Source: Effrenium voratum
Lineage: Eukaryota > Sar > Dinophyceae > Suessiales > Symbiodiniaceae
Reading direction: 5' to 3'
DNA length: 64,000 nt
Assembly: GCA_963377175.1 (NCBI GenBank)
Contig: CAUJNA010002890.1
Span: forward strand, 557,510-621,509
Part shown: positions 53,002-63,855 of the stretch, one piece after another
Position numbering within the stretch: position 1 is the stretch's first letter
Layout: each line of letters starts with the position of its first letter
The notes under the pieces: generated by a model
What the model was told of the DNA's origin: nothing
Seen by the model: only the letters and a program-made list of their open reading frames with translations
Databases searched by the model: none
Made by a program: the position numbers and the translations under genes

Positions 53002-53749
53002 CATTTCTCATTCCCTGCTGAGCACCAGCAAGGGTTGTGGGATTGCCTGTATCCTTCTTGCCTTTTTGACGATTGGGGTCTTACTATGAATGTTACGGAT
53101 TTCGCACCACCGTTCAGAAACCCTGGAATGATTCGATTCCGCCGTAAATACCAACCAACAGTGGAATCTCATGGATTCAAAGTGGTGCAGGAATTTGTCC
53201 ATCCACAGTAAGTTGCCACTTTCTGTGGGAATCCTTGAGATGAGAAACTAGTCATAGGGATCCCGTGGTAACACGCATTTGGGGTTGTTTCCCACAAGCA
53301 TGTATAAAAAGGCTAGGGCTCTCGTGCCGGAGATCACGAAGTTGGCTGCTTTTGGGGGTATAGGTTTAGGGTTTGGGTTACGCCAACTACACACTCACTT
53401 GTCCAATCCCGACCTTTTTGACCTATTGAACTTCCTTTTTTGCGGTCCATTCCTAAAGGTCCCAACGGGTTTTCCGTGTATTTCTGTTCACTTGCCCTTA
53501 GGGACACAATTCAAGCGCAAGGGTCCCGCAGATTGGTTTGGTTTTTTGTTTGGTTTCCTTTCCTGTGGTCCACCCACCAGAATTTTCTCGGGGCCCATGA
53601 TGCGGGGAGTTGGCCCTGTGTGGCACCCTGACGCGTTCACGGGAACCCCATCAAACACCTGCGTTGGATTGGAGAGGCGTCTTATTTAGGAGACCCGGTC
53701 CACTTCGACACCCCCCCCCAGAGGTTTGGAAGCCAACTGAGATACGCCT

Positions 53750-55325
53750 ATGTTGCGAAGGGATCTGCTTTCTGTTACGCCTGCGCATCCCAAGCCCCCG
53801 ACAAAAGTGAGGTGGCAGCGCTACTCGGCCATCCCGGCGGATCCGTCTTTCACGCCTCTGGGCCCCGATGCGGGCATCAACGTGGGCAACGGCGCCAACC
53901 ACGTGGCATACCTCCTGTGCTACTTGCGCCCGGCCGCCCAAAACGGGAGAGAAACCCCAGGGGGTGAGTGGGAGCATTTGGGTAATGGCCCGGGTTTTCA
54001 TAAACCCGTGTTTTTTTCTTCTGGGGAGTTCCCCTCCACAATTGATGATTCACTAAAACCAGAGCACCCCCCCTTGATATACTGGGGTTGATTAATCTGG
54101 GGTCAACATTATGTGTCAAAATCGGGAACCCTAAAAGCTAGCGGGTCACCCAGGCCAGCCACTTGCCAAGACTTGGCAAATCTTGGCAACGAACCTCCAA
54201 GTAAGAACAACATATGGTTTCCCTCTAAACCCAACCAAAGGGGTCCCCCCGAAAAAACAACAACTACGCACACACCGCACCCAGTTGCCTTTTGGTTGAG
54301 GGAATCCTTGCTTGGATCATTTTGCTTGGCTGGCCTGTGCGACCGAATCGCCCAGAGAGGCCTTTGGAAAACCACTGGCTTTTGGAAAGGTGATCCATTG
54401 GCTTCGGGGGGGCCCAGTTTTGAGGGAAACCAACAGGAAGACCAGCAAAATGTGGGGTTCTCTTGCGAGACAAACCCATTCCTGGGCCCAGTTTAAAGGA
54501 AACCAAAAGGAACACCAACAAAATGTGGGGTTGTTTGCTGAGACAAGGCCATATGTGGGTGCGACTGAACGAAGTCCAAGAGCGAGGGAATGCGAGGATC
54601 CAAGTCAGGGTAGACTTATGATACATGTTATATTTTACCCATGTGACGCAAAGTGAAGCAAACAAGAAGAAAGTCTAAAACTGGGCCTAACTCTAATCAT
54701 ACCACCGTGTGGGAACTATAAGTTCTGTCCAAAGAACATGCCCTTCATTGTACAAGCCGAAGGGGGCGACCCAGTGATTAGTGACAACTGGAGTTGCTGG
54801 GAAAAGCAGAGCTGGTTTGCGCAAGCGCTGTTTTGACCCATTCTATTTATATGCAACGTGTCCTGTTGGTCCCTTTGTTATTGTTTGGTACTCTTGGCCC
54901 TTTTGTTGTGATTGTTTGGTACTCCGTTCATATCCTACAGGGGTGGATCCACAGATTTGCCGCATCCTCACTCTTTTCCAGAGGGACAGGACGCTGCTTA
55001 TCCATGGGAGCAAACTCGCACCCAGAAAGTCGGACCCTGATATGATCCCCATTGGGGTTGACTTGGGGAAGCCATGGGTCAAAATTTAACCAGGGTAGCG
55101 CAGGTTTTAGTCCTTGGTTCCATTTACCAGGGCAACCCATTTTGGGGTTACCCTAAGCCACCCAGTGATTCTATTTTTCCCGGCAAGACCCCGGCCGGCT
55201 TCTTGGAGAGTCCCCAAAAAACGGAACCTCTGTCTAAGCCACAGCCATATCTTCAGCTTCCTGGGTCCCCTGGTTGCCGGCCTGCTTGAGCATGAAGGCT
55301 CTCCCGCCTCTTTGACCCCAAAAAA
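53750..55325 (+). CDS. Three-exon chain, unknown product (53750-53963, 54941-55067, 55257-about 55325)
   Basis: Exon 1 begins at or upstream of an ATG and contains VTPAHPKPPTKVRWQRYSAI, PLGPDAGINVGNGANHVAYL and NGRETPGG, ending one base into a codon before GTGAGT. Exon 2 after TCCTACAG completes that codon and reads VDPQICRILTLFQRDRTLLI, HGSKLAPRKSDPDMIPIGVD, ending 2 bases into a codon before GAAGCC, a GA donor. Exon 3 after TATCTTCAG completes the codon and reads FLGPLVAGLLEHEGSPASL. The last intron is largely a family J element. Another frame at 53689-53860 (DPVHFDTPPQRFGSQLRYAY) is also open, so the 5' part may be spliced differently. No domain recognised. Confidence 0.5.
54410..54560 (+). 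repeat. 75-bp tandem duplication
   Basis: GGAAACCAACAGGAAGACCAGC...GAGACAAACCC is followed by a diverged second copy (GGAAACCAAAAGGAACACC...GAGACAAGGCC). Confidence 0.65.
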
Positions 55326-55431
55326 AAATCGCGCCAGCTGGAGCCGGAGGCTTGGTTGTAGAAGGCCCCAGCCATGTCCAGTGCTTGGCAAGGGAAGCCT
55401 CTCAGACAACACACACACAGCGGATTTTTTT

Positions 55432-55550
55432 TAGGGGTCGATTCCTTGTCCATTCTTTTCAAGCATCGTTCTCTCCAAAAAAAAACTGGGCGTTTTCGAC
55501 CCGGGTTTCCGGATGTGTTCTGGGTTGAAGGATCCCCCTAGAATATTAGG
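55432..55550 (-). mobile_element. Family E element, reverse
   Basis: Starts TAGGGGTCGATTCCTTGTCC and ends GAAGGATCCCCCTAG. Confidence 0.65.
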
Positions 55551-55798
55551 ACGGCCTGAGCCGCAATCAAAAGCTGGTCTAATTGAGGATACTGGTGACC
55601 CCTGATGGCTAAGCCCCCCACTGCTATTAATGAGGGGAACCCCTGTTTTAGTGGGGAATCCTTTCTTTTTGGGGGGATTACTATCAGTGGTCAATATGTT
55701 GGCAACCATGTTCAGTCATTTTGATCAGCCCAAAAGGTCACCCTCACCCCCACTAACATAGCACCTGACGTGTGGTCCCTTGACCAAACTGACCTTCC

Positions 55799-55955
55799 AG
55801 GTATGGTTAACCTTTGATTTCTGGGTTCCCGGGGCAACCGACCCGATTCTGACTCCCTCACCTGAGATCCTGCTGTTGGGCAACATCCGAGGTGTGGCTA
55901 GCATGCTGCAGAGCAAGAGCAGGAGCCGGTCGAAGTCGAAGTGTCTCGCTCCACT
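55799..55955 (+). CDS. Candidate exon, unknown product
   Basis: After GACCTTCCAG the frame reads VWLTFDFWVPGATDPILTPS, PEILLLGNIRGVASMLQSKS and an Arg/Ser/Lys run RSRSKSK. Likely between the exon chain ending near 55325 and the one starting at 56102. Ends are uncertain. Confidence 0.45.
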
Positions 55956-56101
55956 TTTAGACTTGAACAACAGAGGTCCCTATATTTCCCTTTTTGGTTT
56001 TAAACATCACCTTTTTGGCCCATGAAAGGTGAGTGTCCTTGGTGGGGGGTGATGTTTTAAGGGGAACTATAGGGAGCTCTGAACAATTTTGGCAAGATCA
56101 G

Positions 56102-56346
56102 GTTTTAGTGACAAACACGAAAAAGATGCACTTTTTGGCAAGCAACTGGCTGAGGAGATTAGTTTTCATGTCGTTTCTTGGTGGGAGGGGAAAGGGGGAA
56201 GGGGCGGAGTGGTTGCCCTGCGTGGTTTTCTCAGGGTTGCTTCGGATCCTGGTGAAATTCAGCGGTATTCCCAAGGGCCCGTGTCTTTTGGTTTGCCCCT
56301 GCCTGTCCTGGCAAGTTGGTTGACCAATGCGGTTGCCGCCTTGGGC
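56102..56346 (+). CDS. Two-exon piece with a 54-bp GT-AG intron (56102-56180, 56235-56346)
   Basis: Exon 1 after GGCAAGATCAG reads FSDKHEKDALFGKQLAEEIS then FHVVS and ends 2 bases into a codon before GTGGGA. A short intron ends TTTTCTCAG. Exon 2 completes the codon and reads VASDPGEIQRYSQGPVSFGL then PLPVLASWLTNAVAALG, ending before GTGTCT. The intron is the shortest convincing one in the window and contains no element, an older-looking structure than its neighbours. The second donor coincides with the left end of a family K element. No domain recognised. Confidence 0.6.
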
Positions 56347-56441
56347 GTGTCTTTTTTTGGAGGACCCCAAATTTGCACTTGTTTTCCTTTTGGTTGACTT
56401 TTAAGCGAGAAAAATAGGGGTACCAACTCCCAAAAAGACAC
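56345..56441. mobile_element. Family K element starting at a splice donor
   Basis: Starts GCGTGTCTTTTTTTGG and ends CCCAAAAAGACAC, an inverted repeat; the GTGTCT at 56347 is the donor of the exon ending at 56346. Confidence 0.6.
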
Positions 56442-56828
56442 ACACACACATATATATTGAGGTTCAAGTGATGCCACAGCCGAATCCTTCGCGTGTGGGC
56501 TAGGCATTCATGGATGCTGAGAAGCTTCAAGGGGGGCCAAAGTTTTGTTTTCTTTGGACAAAATCCTGCACCGGTGGGGACGGATGAAACCTATGAATCC
56601 CTGAATACTGGATGCACGACTACCAACTAAGTGTGTCTGCTTCTGAGGGTATCAAGCAGGTTCTGTGGTTTTAAAGGGAAACAGAAAGGATTCTTTTGGA
56701 TGCAACTGGTAGGGGTTTTGTCCACCCTAAGCTGTGGGGACCCACAAGTTCGGTGGATTCCGATCAAGTTTTGTCCCTGGGTGGGGTCTGCCGAAATGAC
56801 CCATAAAGCTGGAACAGACCAAACAGGG

Positions 56829-56943
56829 TCCTTTTGACCCTTGAATGGTTGGTCATTGCCCCCAAAAGTTATGGTTGGTCATGACCCCTAAATTCTGGTT
56901 GGTCATGACCCCTTTTTCTAGGGGTCAGAAGGAGACTCCAGGT
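56829..56943. mobile_element. Family D' element, expanded
   Basis: Left terminus lost; three GGTTGGTCAT units in the middle; right end GTCAGAAGGAGACTCCAGGT. Confidence 0.7.
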
Positions 56944-56959
56944 ACACACGGCTCCTTTC

Positions 56960-57144
56960 CGGGGGTTCCCCTTTCGGGTTGCTCGCGCTGGCCGAGTCGG
57001 GGCCGATGGCCGGATCAGACCCACGCAGGAGCCCGGGGCGCGACAAATGGTCAGATGCCCATGGGATCTTGGGAGGTGGCATTGAGCTTTGTCCAAGACG
57101 GCCGAACAATTCCACTTACGCTAAGAAGCGGGTTATATTTGTAG
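56960..57144 (+). CDS. GC-rich candidate exon, unknown product
   Basis: One frame reads SRWPSRGRWPDQTHAGARGA then TNGQMPMGSWEVALSFVQDG and RTIPLTLRSGLYL to a stop at 57142-57144. Another reads LALAESGPMAGSDPRRSPGR. The first is preferred because of its globular second half; limits are unknown. Confidence 0.35.
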
Positions 57145-57149
57145 CAACT

Positions 57150-57790
57150 TGACTTGGCCGATCCACCCAAGTAGGAGCATTCGCACACCCCTCCAAGTTA
57201 CCCGTAGCTCAGGGTATAGTCAAGGGGCCCGTCCAAGTACCGAACTAGTATTCGCCGGATTTGAGTGTCTGGCAAATTCTCGAAAGAACCAAACCCACCG
57301 GACACATATGGGGCCCGCATCTGGGACGTGGGTAAGGCTGGGTTTCCGAGCCATTTCCCGTGTTGGACCCTCCAAATGTTGCGATCGTTTCAATGGTCAC
57401 CACCTGTAAATTGATCAACTTTTGATTTGGGGAAATCCAGCCTGTTTGTCCAACACTCATGCCCAAATAGGTTCAACCGATTCCCATGAAAAACGAATGT
57501 CAACCAAGGAGACCTAATTAAGATAAATCCCGAATGATAAACAAGGGCGGTTCTGTTTTAATGGTTTCCTTCCCATTTTCCCTGGGACTCTGCTGCCGCC
57601 ACTAAACCAATGGTTGGGTGCTTGTTTTGACCATTGTTTGCGGCTTAGGCTTGTCATCTGAAGTAAAATCCCCCTTGGTTGCCATTTTTTTTCACGGGGT
57701 GGAACGAATCCTATCGTCGAAAAGGAACGAAGTCAATCCTATCAGCCCTCTCGCCAGCTTCCATGCAGGCAGGATCCAGAAATGCCCATG
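57150..57790. other. Stretch without a confident gene
   Basis: Fragments of families with TTTAATGG and CCGATTCCCATGAAAA motifs. Nothing else seen. Confidence 0.4.
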
Positions 57791-57894
57791 TGGGTGTGGC
57801 TCAAAATTAGACAGGGGGGGCAAACCGCGGGTTTTAGTCGTTGGTTCCATTTACTAGGGCTCCATTTTGGTACCGGTTTTTTGAGCCACAGCCA
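57791..57894. mobile_element. Family J element
   Basis: Ends GGGTGTGGCTCAAAATTAG and GGTTTTTTGAGCCACAGCC. Confidence 0.8.
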
Positions 57895-58033
57895 TGTATT
57901 TGTTCAGGTCTCCAGTCGTAGGCTGCCTATTTTGATGGGTTCCAGCTCACCGATTCGGAGGTGAAACGGGCAAAATATTCATGACAAAGGTTTGGAATCC
58001 CTGGGAGTCCTGATTTCAGGCTTCAGATTTATG

Positions 58034-58137
58034 ACCTGGAGTCTTCGACCCTTGAAAAATGGGGTCATGACCCCCAAATTTTGGGGTCGTCGACCCATTT
58101 TTAAAGGGTCAGAAGGAGACTCCAGGTACCTGAGTCA
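58034..58137. mobile_element. Family D' foldback element
   Basis: Ends ACCTGGAGTCTTCG and GGAGACTCCAGGT; long, nearly continuous hairpin arms. Confidence 0.8.
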
Positions 58138-58177
58138 ATATCCCTACCTTACAAATGGAACTTGGAGTGGAGTTAGG

Positions 58178-58315
58178 GGGACCCCCCCAGCCCCTCTGAA
58201 GGCTCACAGTTCCACCGGCGAGGCTGCAGCCAGACTTCGCAAGGCGACTCAGAGCTCAGCTGCCGCCAGCTTAGACGCCTCCGAATTGGCAATGGGCAGA
58301 ACACACTGCAATGAA
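58178..58315 (+). CDS. Candidate exon, unknown product
   Basis: After CCCCCCCAG the frame reads PLKAHSSTGEAAARLRKATQ then SSAAASLDASELAMGRTHCN, an Ala/Ser-rich helix-like sequence. It runs into the left end of a family D' element, so a donor near 58312 is expected but not identified. Confidence 0.45.
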
Positions 58316-58542
58316 CCTGGAGTCTCCTTCTGACCTTTGAAAAATGGTTGGTCACCACCCAAAATGATGGTTAGTCATTGACCCAGTTTTACACAGGGCT
58401 CCTTAAAAGATGCATGTTGCCCATTTGAGACATGGCTTTTTCCACCAAAATAAAAGGAAACCACCATTTCCAGGGCAATGTTCAGGTGTATGTACGGATC
58501 CCAGTTGACCTATGTTTGATTCGGGTCAGAAGGAGACTCCAG
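58315..58542. mobile_element. Family D' element split by family P
   Basis: Left arm 58315-58391 (ACCTGGAGTCTCCTTCTG...) and right terminus 58523-58542 (GGGTCAGAAGGAGACTCCAG) surround a family P copy at 58394-58503. Confidence 0.75.
58394..58503. mobile_element. Family P element nested in D'
   Basis: Starts CAGGGCTCCTTAAAAGATGC and ends TGTACGGATCCCA. Confidence 0.75.
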
Positions 58543-58611
58543 GAAGGTTTCCGGGATTTTGGGTGGGGAAAGGTAGAAGAGACCTGGGAATCCGGTTAGC
58601 GCAGAATCAAT

Positions 58612-58752
58612 TTGGCTGTGGTGGTCGAAACCGTTTTGGGATCCCATTTTGGTTTGTTTGGTGAACTCACCACCCATGTTAGAACCCATTTTAGTGTTTG
58701 GATTGGGATGTTCACTGGGGGCTAACCGGGGTTTTGACCCATGGCCATTTAG
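58612..58752. repeat. Repeat Q, second copy
   Basis: GGCTGTGGTGGTCGAAACCG...GGTGAACTCACCACCCATG...TTTTGACCCATGGCCATTT matches 38998-39225, without the internal duplication. Confidence 0.6.
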
Positions 58753-58772
58753 ATGATGAGAATCCTGAGCAA

Positions 58773-58878
58773 CTTGGTGGTTCCCAGCCATCCGGTTCAA
58801 CCTAGGTTGCAGCTGGTTAGTTGGTTGAGTGGGAACCCACAAGTTAAACTTTCATCAGGGGATCTGAGGACACTTCAG
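58773..58878 (+). mobile_element. Family H element
   Basis: Starts CTTGGTGGTTCCCAGCCATC and ends CAGGGGATCTGAGGACACTTCAG; the closest intact relative of the intron at 36415-36541. Confidence 0.7.
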
Positions 58879-59156
58879 TTAACTCCAACCTGTTTGCCCG
58901 TTCCTTTTGGCAAACCTCGTTTTCTCTTGGACAATCAGCATCCGTTTGACCCGTGGTTCAACCGATTCCCATGAAAATAACACATTAACTCTGCTTTTTC
59001 CTTGCAATGTTGACCCCAGATGAACAAACCCCTGGTTGATGAATAGGGTGGGTGTCCCTTTTAGTGGGGATTCAGACGGCATTTGGAGGGAACACCCCCT
59101 ATTAATTGGACGGGTTCTACTTAGATCCAGGGTCGACATTCACCAGCAAACAATGG

Positions 59157-59259
59157 GGTATGGTTCAAAACTAAACCACCAGGATATGGACCGCGCATTT
59201 TAGTTCTTGTTTCCATTTACCAGGGCAACCCATTTTGGGGCCATGGTTTGACCTGCAGC
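59157..59259. mobile_element. Family J element
   Basis: Left GGGGTATGGTTCAAAACTA, right GGTTTGACCTGCAGCCA. Confidence 0.65.
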
Positions 59260-60274
59260 CAGACCACCACTCTCCAGCGTTAAAGTGACATCCAGCCGAA
59301 GGGTCTGGACGTCACACCAGCGGGGCATGTTTCTTTGCTGAGGTGAGGGTTTTCCCAGGTTTCCCCCACCAAAAAACCCAAAAGGGGCTTGGCCAGGAGA
59401 GGCCCGTGATGTGATGGCTGGGGGGCCTTATTGCTTTTGGCTGATACATTTTCACAGTGTAGAAAGCCCTCGGGTCATAGACCCGCAGAGAATAGTCAGG
59501 GCCATTTTCTGTGTAAGCCAACCCCCTTTGAAAAAGTATATAGCTATGAGAATGACCCACTTTTGGGATCACAGAAACGGTTATCTCCCTCAACCTTCTT
59601 TTTTGGGGCCAGTTGCCAGCCACTCGGGGGTCCTGGTTGTGGCAGATCCATGTATAGTAGGTAACCAAGGGCTTGGCGCCCGATATGAAAACCAAACGGA
59701 AAGTAGCGCAGGGGTACCTACCAGCAGGGTTTGCCCACTGGGCCCTGTTTAGACCTTCGAATGCAAAGTTGCTGCAAACAACTATGCTTAAACGACCAGC
59801 CCCTGGCACTTTCTACAGGAATCTATCACTACAGGAAATAGTGTTATTTGTTCCAGGTGGCGTATGCAAATGGAAGCCCATACGTCCCTTTAAGCAGCAG
59901 ATGACCAAAGAAACTTCTAAGCCAATGTTGGTCAAAACAAGATGAGATTTAACGCAAGGGCCACAGGGAAGCCAAAGCAGGTTGTTGAAACCGTCTCAGT
60001 GGCCGACCAGATTTGACCTTTTGGTGTCCTGGTTTGTTTCAAGAGGTGATCACCTTTCATTTCCGGGTCCCTGCGGGGCAAGTGAGTAGTTGCAGTTTTC
60101 CATTTCCAGATATGAATCTTGATATATATCCTTACGTACCACCAATATAAGCTTGAAAGGCGGTATATACCATTCATGCGGTATATAATCACATAACCTC
60201 CATATCTCCAACACCCCGTGCCTGAAAATTCCCTTCATGATGATTTCATGCTGAACCCATTTTGGTTGGGCCCA

Positions 60275-60352
60275 GGCTTGACCAACACTTCCCTGCGGAT
60301 CGCATGGCCGTGATCTTCCCCACCCTCGCCCAGTCCGAAGGCGGGGTTTGGA
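60275..60352 (+). CDS. Candidate exon, unknown product
   Basis: After GGGCCCAG, 1 base then LDQHFPADRMAVIFPTLAQS then EGGVWIKG before GTCGAC. Good composition with high third-position GC. The minus frame (DPNPAFGLGEGGEDHGHA) is also open. Confidence 0.45.
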
Positions 60353-60456
60353 TCAAAGGGTCGACTCTTTTCATGGGATGACCTGAGGGAAAACCAGTCC
60401 TTTACAGCGAAACAACCCGCTTTCAGCTGAGAAAAAGAGGTGCTCTTTGGGTTGGT

Positions 60457-60559
60457 ACCTGGAGTCTCCTTCTGACCCTTGAAAAATGGGGTGGCCATTA
60501 CCCAACATATTTGGGGTCATGAACCCATTTTTTAAGGCTCAGACTCGGAGACTCCAGGT
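60457..60559. mobile_element. Family D' foldback element
   Basis: Ends ACCTGGAGTCTCCTTCTG and CTCGGAGACTCCAGGT. Confidence 0.8.
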
Positions 60560-60798
60560 AGGATCATGGTGATACCGGATGAATAAGAACGTTTCTTATT
60601 GATGCATTGGGGGGGTTCCAAGGTCCAAACGTGTGGAACCCCCATTTGCAGGGTAGTTTTTTGGTTCAAGGGAAAACTTCTCTCAAGATAGCCCAAGCTT
60701 CCCCCGACACCCGCTGAAACCGAAGGAAGCGGAAGGCAAACCACCCAAACCACGCCGAGACCACAGAGCTTCAGCTGGGGTGCCATGCTTTGCCACGA

Positions 60799-60936
60799 CT
60801 AGGTGCCCCAGCAATTGGTGCCAACTTCTCTCCCGTGTCCAATTTTTTGGGTTGGGAGGGTTCGGGACCCTACTAAAATGGACTACAGAGAAAAGAAATG
60901 GTACCCTTATTCTAACCTCTCTACTGGAGGACCTAG
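60799..60936. mobile_element. Family A element, copy 11
   Basis: Ends CTAGGTGCCCCAGC and CTACTGGAGGACCTAG; slightly longer because of a TTCGGGACCC insertion. No clear duplication. The preceding sequence (60710-60798) has a protein-like frame (EAEGKPPKPRRDHRASAGV) that could be spliced across it. Confidence 0.85.
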
Positions 60937-61146
60937 ATACCCTCCTGTCCACTAACGTGGAACCTGATTGAGCGATCCTGGAAGGCTATGTTCAGTTGAA
61001 GGGTTTCCCATGGGTTCCATGGCAAAAAGGGACAGGAGTGTAAATGCCAAAACTTGCCCATTGGTCGGTCCCCAAATGCCAGCATTCTAGACATTGAGGG
61101 GATTCGTTGAACCGGTGCAAATAAGCACGTTCCGATCGTTTGCTCC

Positions 61147-61213
61147 AAAGTTTCAAAGGGCGCCGGAAGGAGCGCATTTGTTAGAGCCCGTTCAACGGGA
61201 CACCCAAGTTAAG
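61147..61213 (+). CDS. Short candidate exon, unknown product
   Basis: Frame FQRAPEGAHLLEPVQRDTQV lies between CTCCAAAG and AAG/GCTTCC (GC donor). The frame stays open beyond, so limits are tentative. Confidence 0.3.
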
Positions 61214-61929
61214 GCTTCCATTTGCACAAGTCACTTCCCCCTAACAACTCCTATAAATGGTGATTTTGCAAATGATGCATGCTCCAACTCTAATCACTCC
61301 CCCCAAATGATGCATGTTCCGCTGAATACATGATATATTCATTCATGGTGTCCCGCTCAAGCCTTCACTATCCATTTGAGTCCCCGCCCATGGCTGGAGA
61401 TAAAGTGCAAGTTTTTGGGGGACCCCCTGAAAATTGCTTTGGAGGTCCTCGTGGCTTCCCTTTAAAACCCTCAGAAAACGACATACCCATGTATGCAACT
61501 CAGCTGCACCCTCTACCACTCTTGGACCTATCGGAATGGTCAATTGTGCAACAAAAAAAACGAGAACCGTTTCTCATCACACTTCCCGAGTGGATGGGCT
61601 AAAACACTTCCAAGCTTGCTTTGTGCCACGGAAATGGCCTTCCCAAGAAGTATCAAGTCCGGGAACGCAGAGACTGAGCCCTGGTCAATTCACTACAAGT
61701 TGAGTAGTTGATTGATGCCGCATAGGGATTCATACCAGGGCAATGGACGCATTCATGCGTTTGAAGCGGGCCCAACTAGAAACCATCCATGTTGAGAGAA
61801 CGCCCTCCCCTCTGCAAGAAAGGAACGCGTTTTTTCAGTCCTTCTGTGAATCAAGCAAGATGTTGCAAACGTGAGCCTTACCCTGCGGCCAACTAAGCAC
61901 TGTTGGATTGCGCGGACGCCTTTTGCACG

Positions 61930-62060
<131 letters not shown>

Positions 62061-62099
62061 TTATAACCCGCTTAGAAGGAGGTTAGCTCCACTTGGGAG

Positions 62100-62248
62100 G
62101 ACTAAGAAACGGGCTGTAACTTGGGCTACTACCCGAGTAAATGGTGGGTCGCTCAGCGGCTCCGCTCCCCGCACTCGAAATCCAGTGACTCGACTCGAGG
62201 CGAAAGCAAGCCGCACCCTTTGCCACCGTCCGGGCCTGAGGTCGGAGC
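62100..62248 (+). CDS. Candidate exon, two open frames
   Basis: One frame reads GCNLGYYPSKWWVAQRLRSP, HSKSSDSTRGESKPHPLPPS and GPEVGAP; another reads ERAVTWATTRVNGGSLSGSA. A family H element follows at 62262 and would be the intron before 62369. Confidence 0.4.
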
Positions 62249-62261
62249 TCCAGGCATTGAA

Positions 62262-62368
62262 TGCTTTGGTGCATTTTGCTTGGACTTTGACTTTTTGCCA
62301 ACTCATGGGTTTTCCGAATTAAACCACTACAAGTTAAACTTTGAGCAGGGGAGCAGAAAGCAACCGAG
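62262..62368 (+). mobile_element. Family H (GCAACCGAG subtype) between two exons
   Basis: Starts GCTTTGGTGCATTTTGCTTG and ends AGAAAGCAACCGAG, with AG directly before exon 62369. Confidence 0.65.
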
Positions 62369-62460
62369 AATGCTTGGAGCTTCACCCCTTAATCGTAGAA
62401 ACAAGGTGAACCAAAGGGAAGCCGCCCAGTTGGGGGCCTTCAACTTGGTCGGCGTTGAGT
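62369..62460 (+). CDS. Terminal exon candidate
   Basis: After GCAACCGAG the frame reads MLGASPLNRRNKVNQREAAQ then LGAFNLVGVE, with TGA at 62458-62460; a donor GTGAGT also overlaps the stop (GAGTGAGTGA), so the exon may continue in another. Confidence 0.4.
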
Positions 62461-62536
62461 GAGTGATTCGGAGCTTTCGGAGAGGTCCAGGTGCTTCTCT
62501 TGGGTTGGAGATGGGCCAAGAATGTTTCTGCGGCTT

Positions 62537-62751
62537 CCATTTGGGTGTGGCTCAAAACTTTAGAACTAGGGTTACGCAGGTTTTAGTCTTCTGGGTGTCC
62601 CAGTAGTGGCCTTTTGCCCTTTCTTGGGGGGGGTTCCCTTACTAAAATAGACCACAGAAAAAAGGGTACCGGGTATCTCCACTGGAGGACCTTGTCTTTC
62701 TTGCCACTTGCCAATGCCACTTTGGTCTCCATGTCCTTGAGCCACAGCCAT
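62537..62751. mobile_element. Family J element interrupted by family A
   Basis: Left TGGGTGTGGCTCAAAAC and right CCTTGAGCCACAGCC are one J element; A copy 12 sits in the middle. Confidence 0.75.
62591..62694. mobile_element. Family A element, copy 12, nested in J
   Basis: Ends CTGGGTGTCCCAGTAG and CACTGGAGGACCTT; TCTT is repeated on both sides. Confidence 0.85.
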
Positions 62752-63170
62752 GTGAAATGAACGTTTGTTCGTTAGTCCCTGGTTTGAAAGGGACTCAATT
62801 TCATTAATTTGCGGACATTTTCCAGGGGATGAACACACACATGAAGGGCAGGTGGTTCCCTCTGAATTAAGAAGGGGAATCGATTTCACTAACTACTGGA
62901 CATTCTCCAGGGGACGAAAGCGCAAATTAAGCGGGGAGCTTGTTCCCTCTAAATTAAGTAGTGCCAGGTAGTGATTAGTCAGCACCTCCCTCAAACAACC
63001 TGGAGAGGTCAATACAGGAAGACCTAAAACCAAATTAGGGTCAGAGTGGGGCCTGCTGAAGTAGTCTCCCCCAGAAAGCACTGCTTAGGGGTTTAGAGTT
63101 GGAGCTTGGGCGAGCTCAGCCAGATTCCAGCGAGGTTTTACCATGGATGGTTTGCCCTGGTTACCTACTA

Positions 63171-63296
63171 CTAGGTCCCCAGCTAAGTGCCACTTTACCA
63201 ACTCTTTTTTTTGGAAGAGTTCCCCTGCTAAAAAAATGGACTACAGAAAAAATAATGCGCACCAAAAATCCTAACCTCTCAAATCTGGAGCACCTA
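63171..63296. mobile_element. Family A element, copy 13
   Basis: Left end CTAGGTCCCCAGC, right end CTGGAGCACCTA is diverged. Confidence 0.8.
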
Positions 63297-63777
63297 TGGC
63301 AAGCGCCTGGAAACACCGGGTTCACCAAAAGTGGAACCCAGTGAACCGGCCCAAAAGAGATTGGTCGTCAGAGGTTGACCATGGACAGAGGCTTCACAAC
63401 CTGGTTGATTCATAAAGCGTCTCCCATTGAAGAGGGTCTAAGATGGTCTCTGCTGCCCTTAAGCCACTACCCTCAGTGGTCAAGAATATAAGTGCCGTAT
63501 AATTGCAATTTCCTGCTGGGGGTGCTGGTTTGAGGGTGGCAGAGAGGGAATCCTGAACGCTTTTTAGATTTCGGCAAGCCTCGTTTGGTGTCCCTTCGGA
63601 AACGGTGAGTCACAAATGGAAGGAGGCGGACACTTGAAAAGTGGCAGACAGGAATCTCCCTAAATGATGCCCACCAAAGGGCCTCCAATTCAAATTCATT
63701 TGGAGGGTATCAGTTTTTTTGGGGGATGTAAGGGAAAGCCCAAAGGATCACCATTTTGGGGGTCCCCCAAAAGAAGC

Positions 63778-63855
63778 GACACCGATGTACAGACGATAGA
63801 AACACCAAGGCTGCCCAGCGACACCTCGCTTCTCTTCCGGCAAGTGGCGCATTGA
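63778..63855 (+). CDS. Terminal exon candidate, unknown product
   Basis: Frame DTDVQTIETPRLPSDTSLLF then RQVAH with TGA at 63853-63855. Protein-like and acidic. The frame continues upstream into repeat-like sequence, so its start is unknown. Confidence 0.3.
   Translation, partial: DTDVQTIETPRLPSDTSLLFRQVAH

Noticed and set aside
59312..59809. Minus-strand frame of 165 codons with a fairly natural composition
   Set aside because: It has no splice partners and overlaps a better plus-strand piece near 59740; an open frame of this length is expected by chance once or twice in 64 kb. Kept as unproven rather than annotated.
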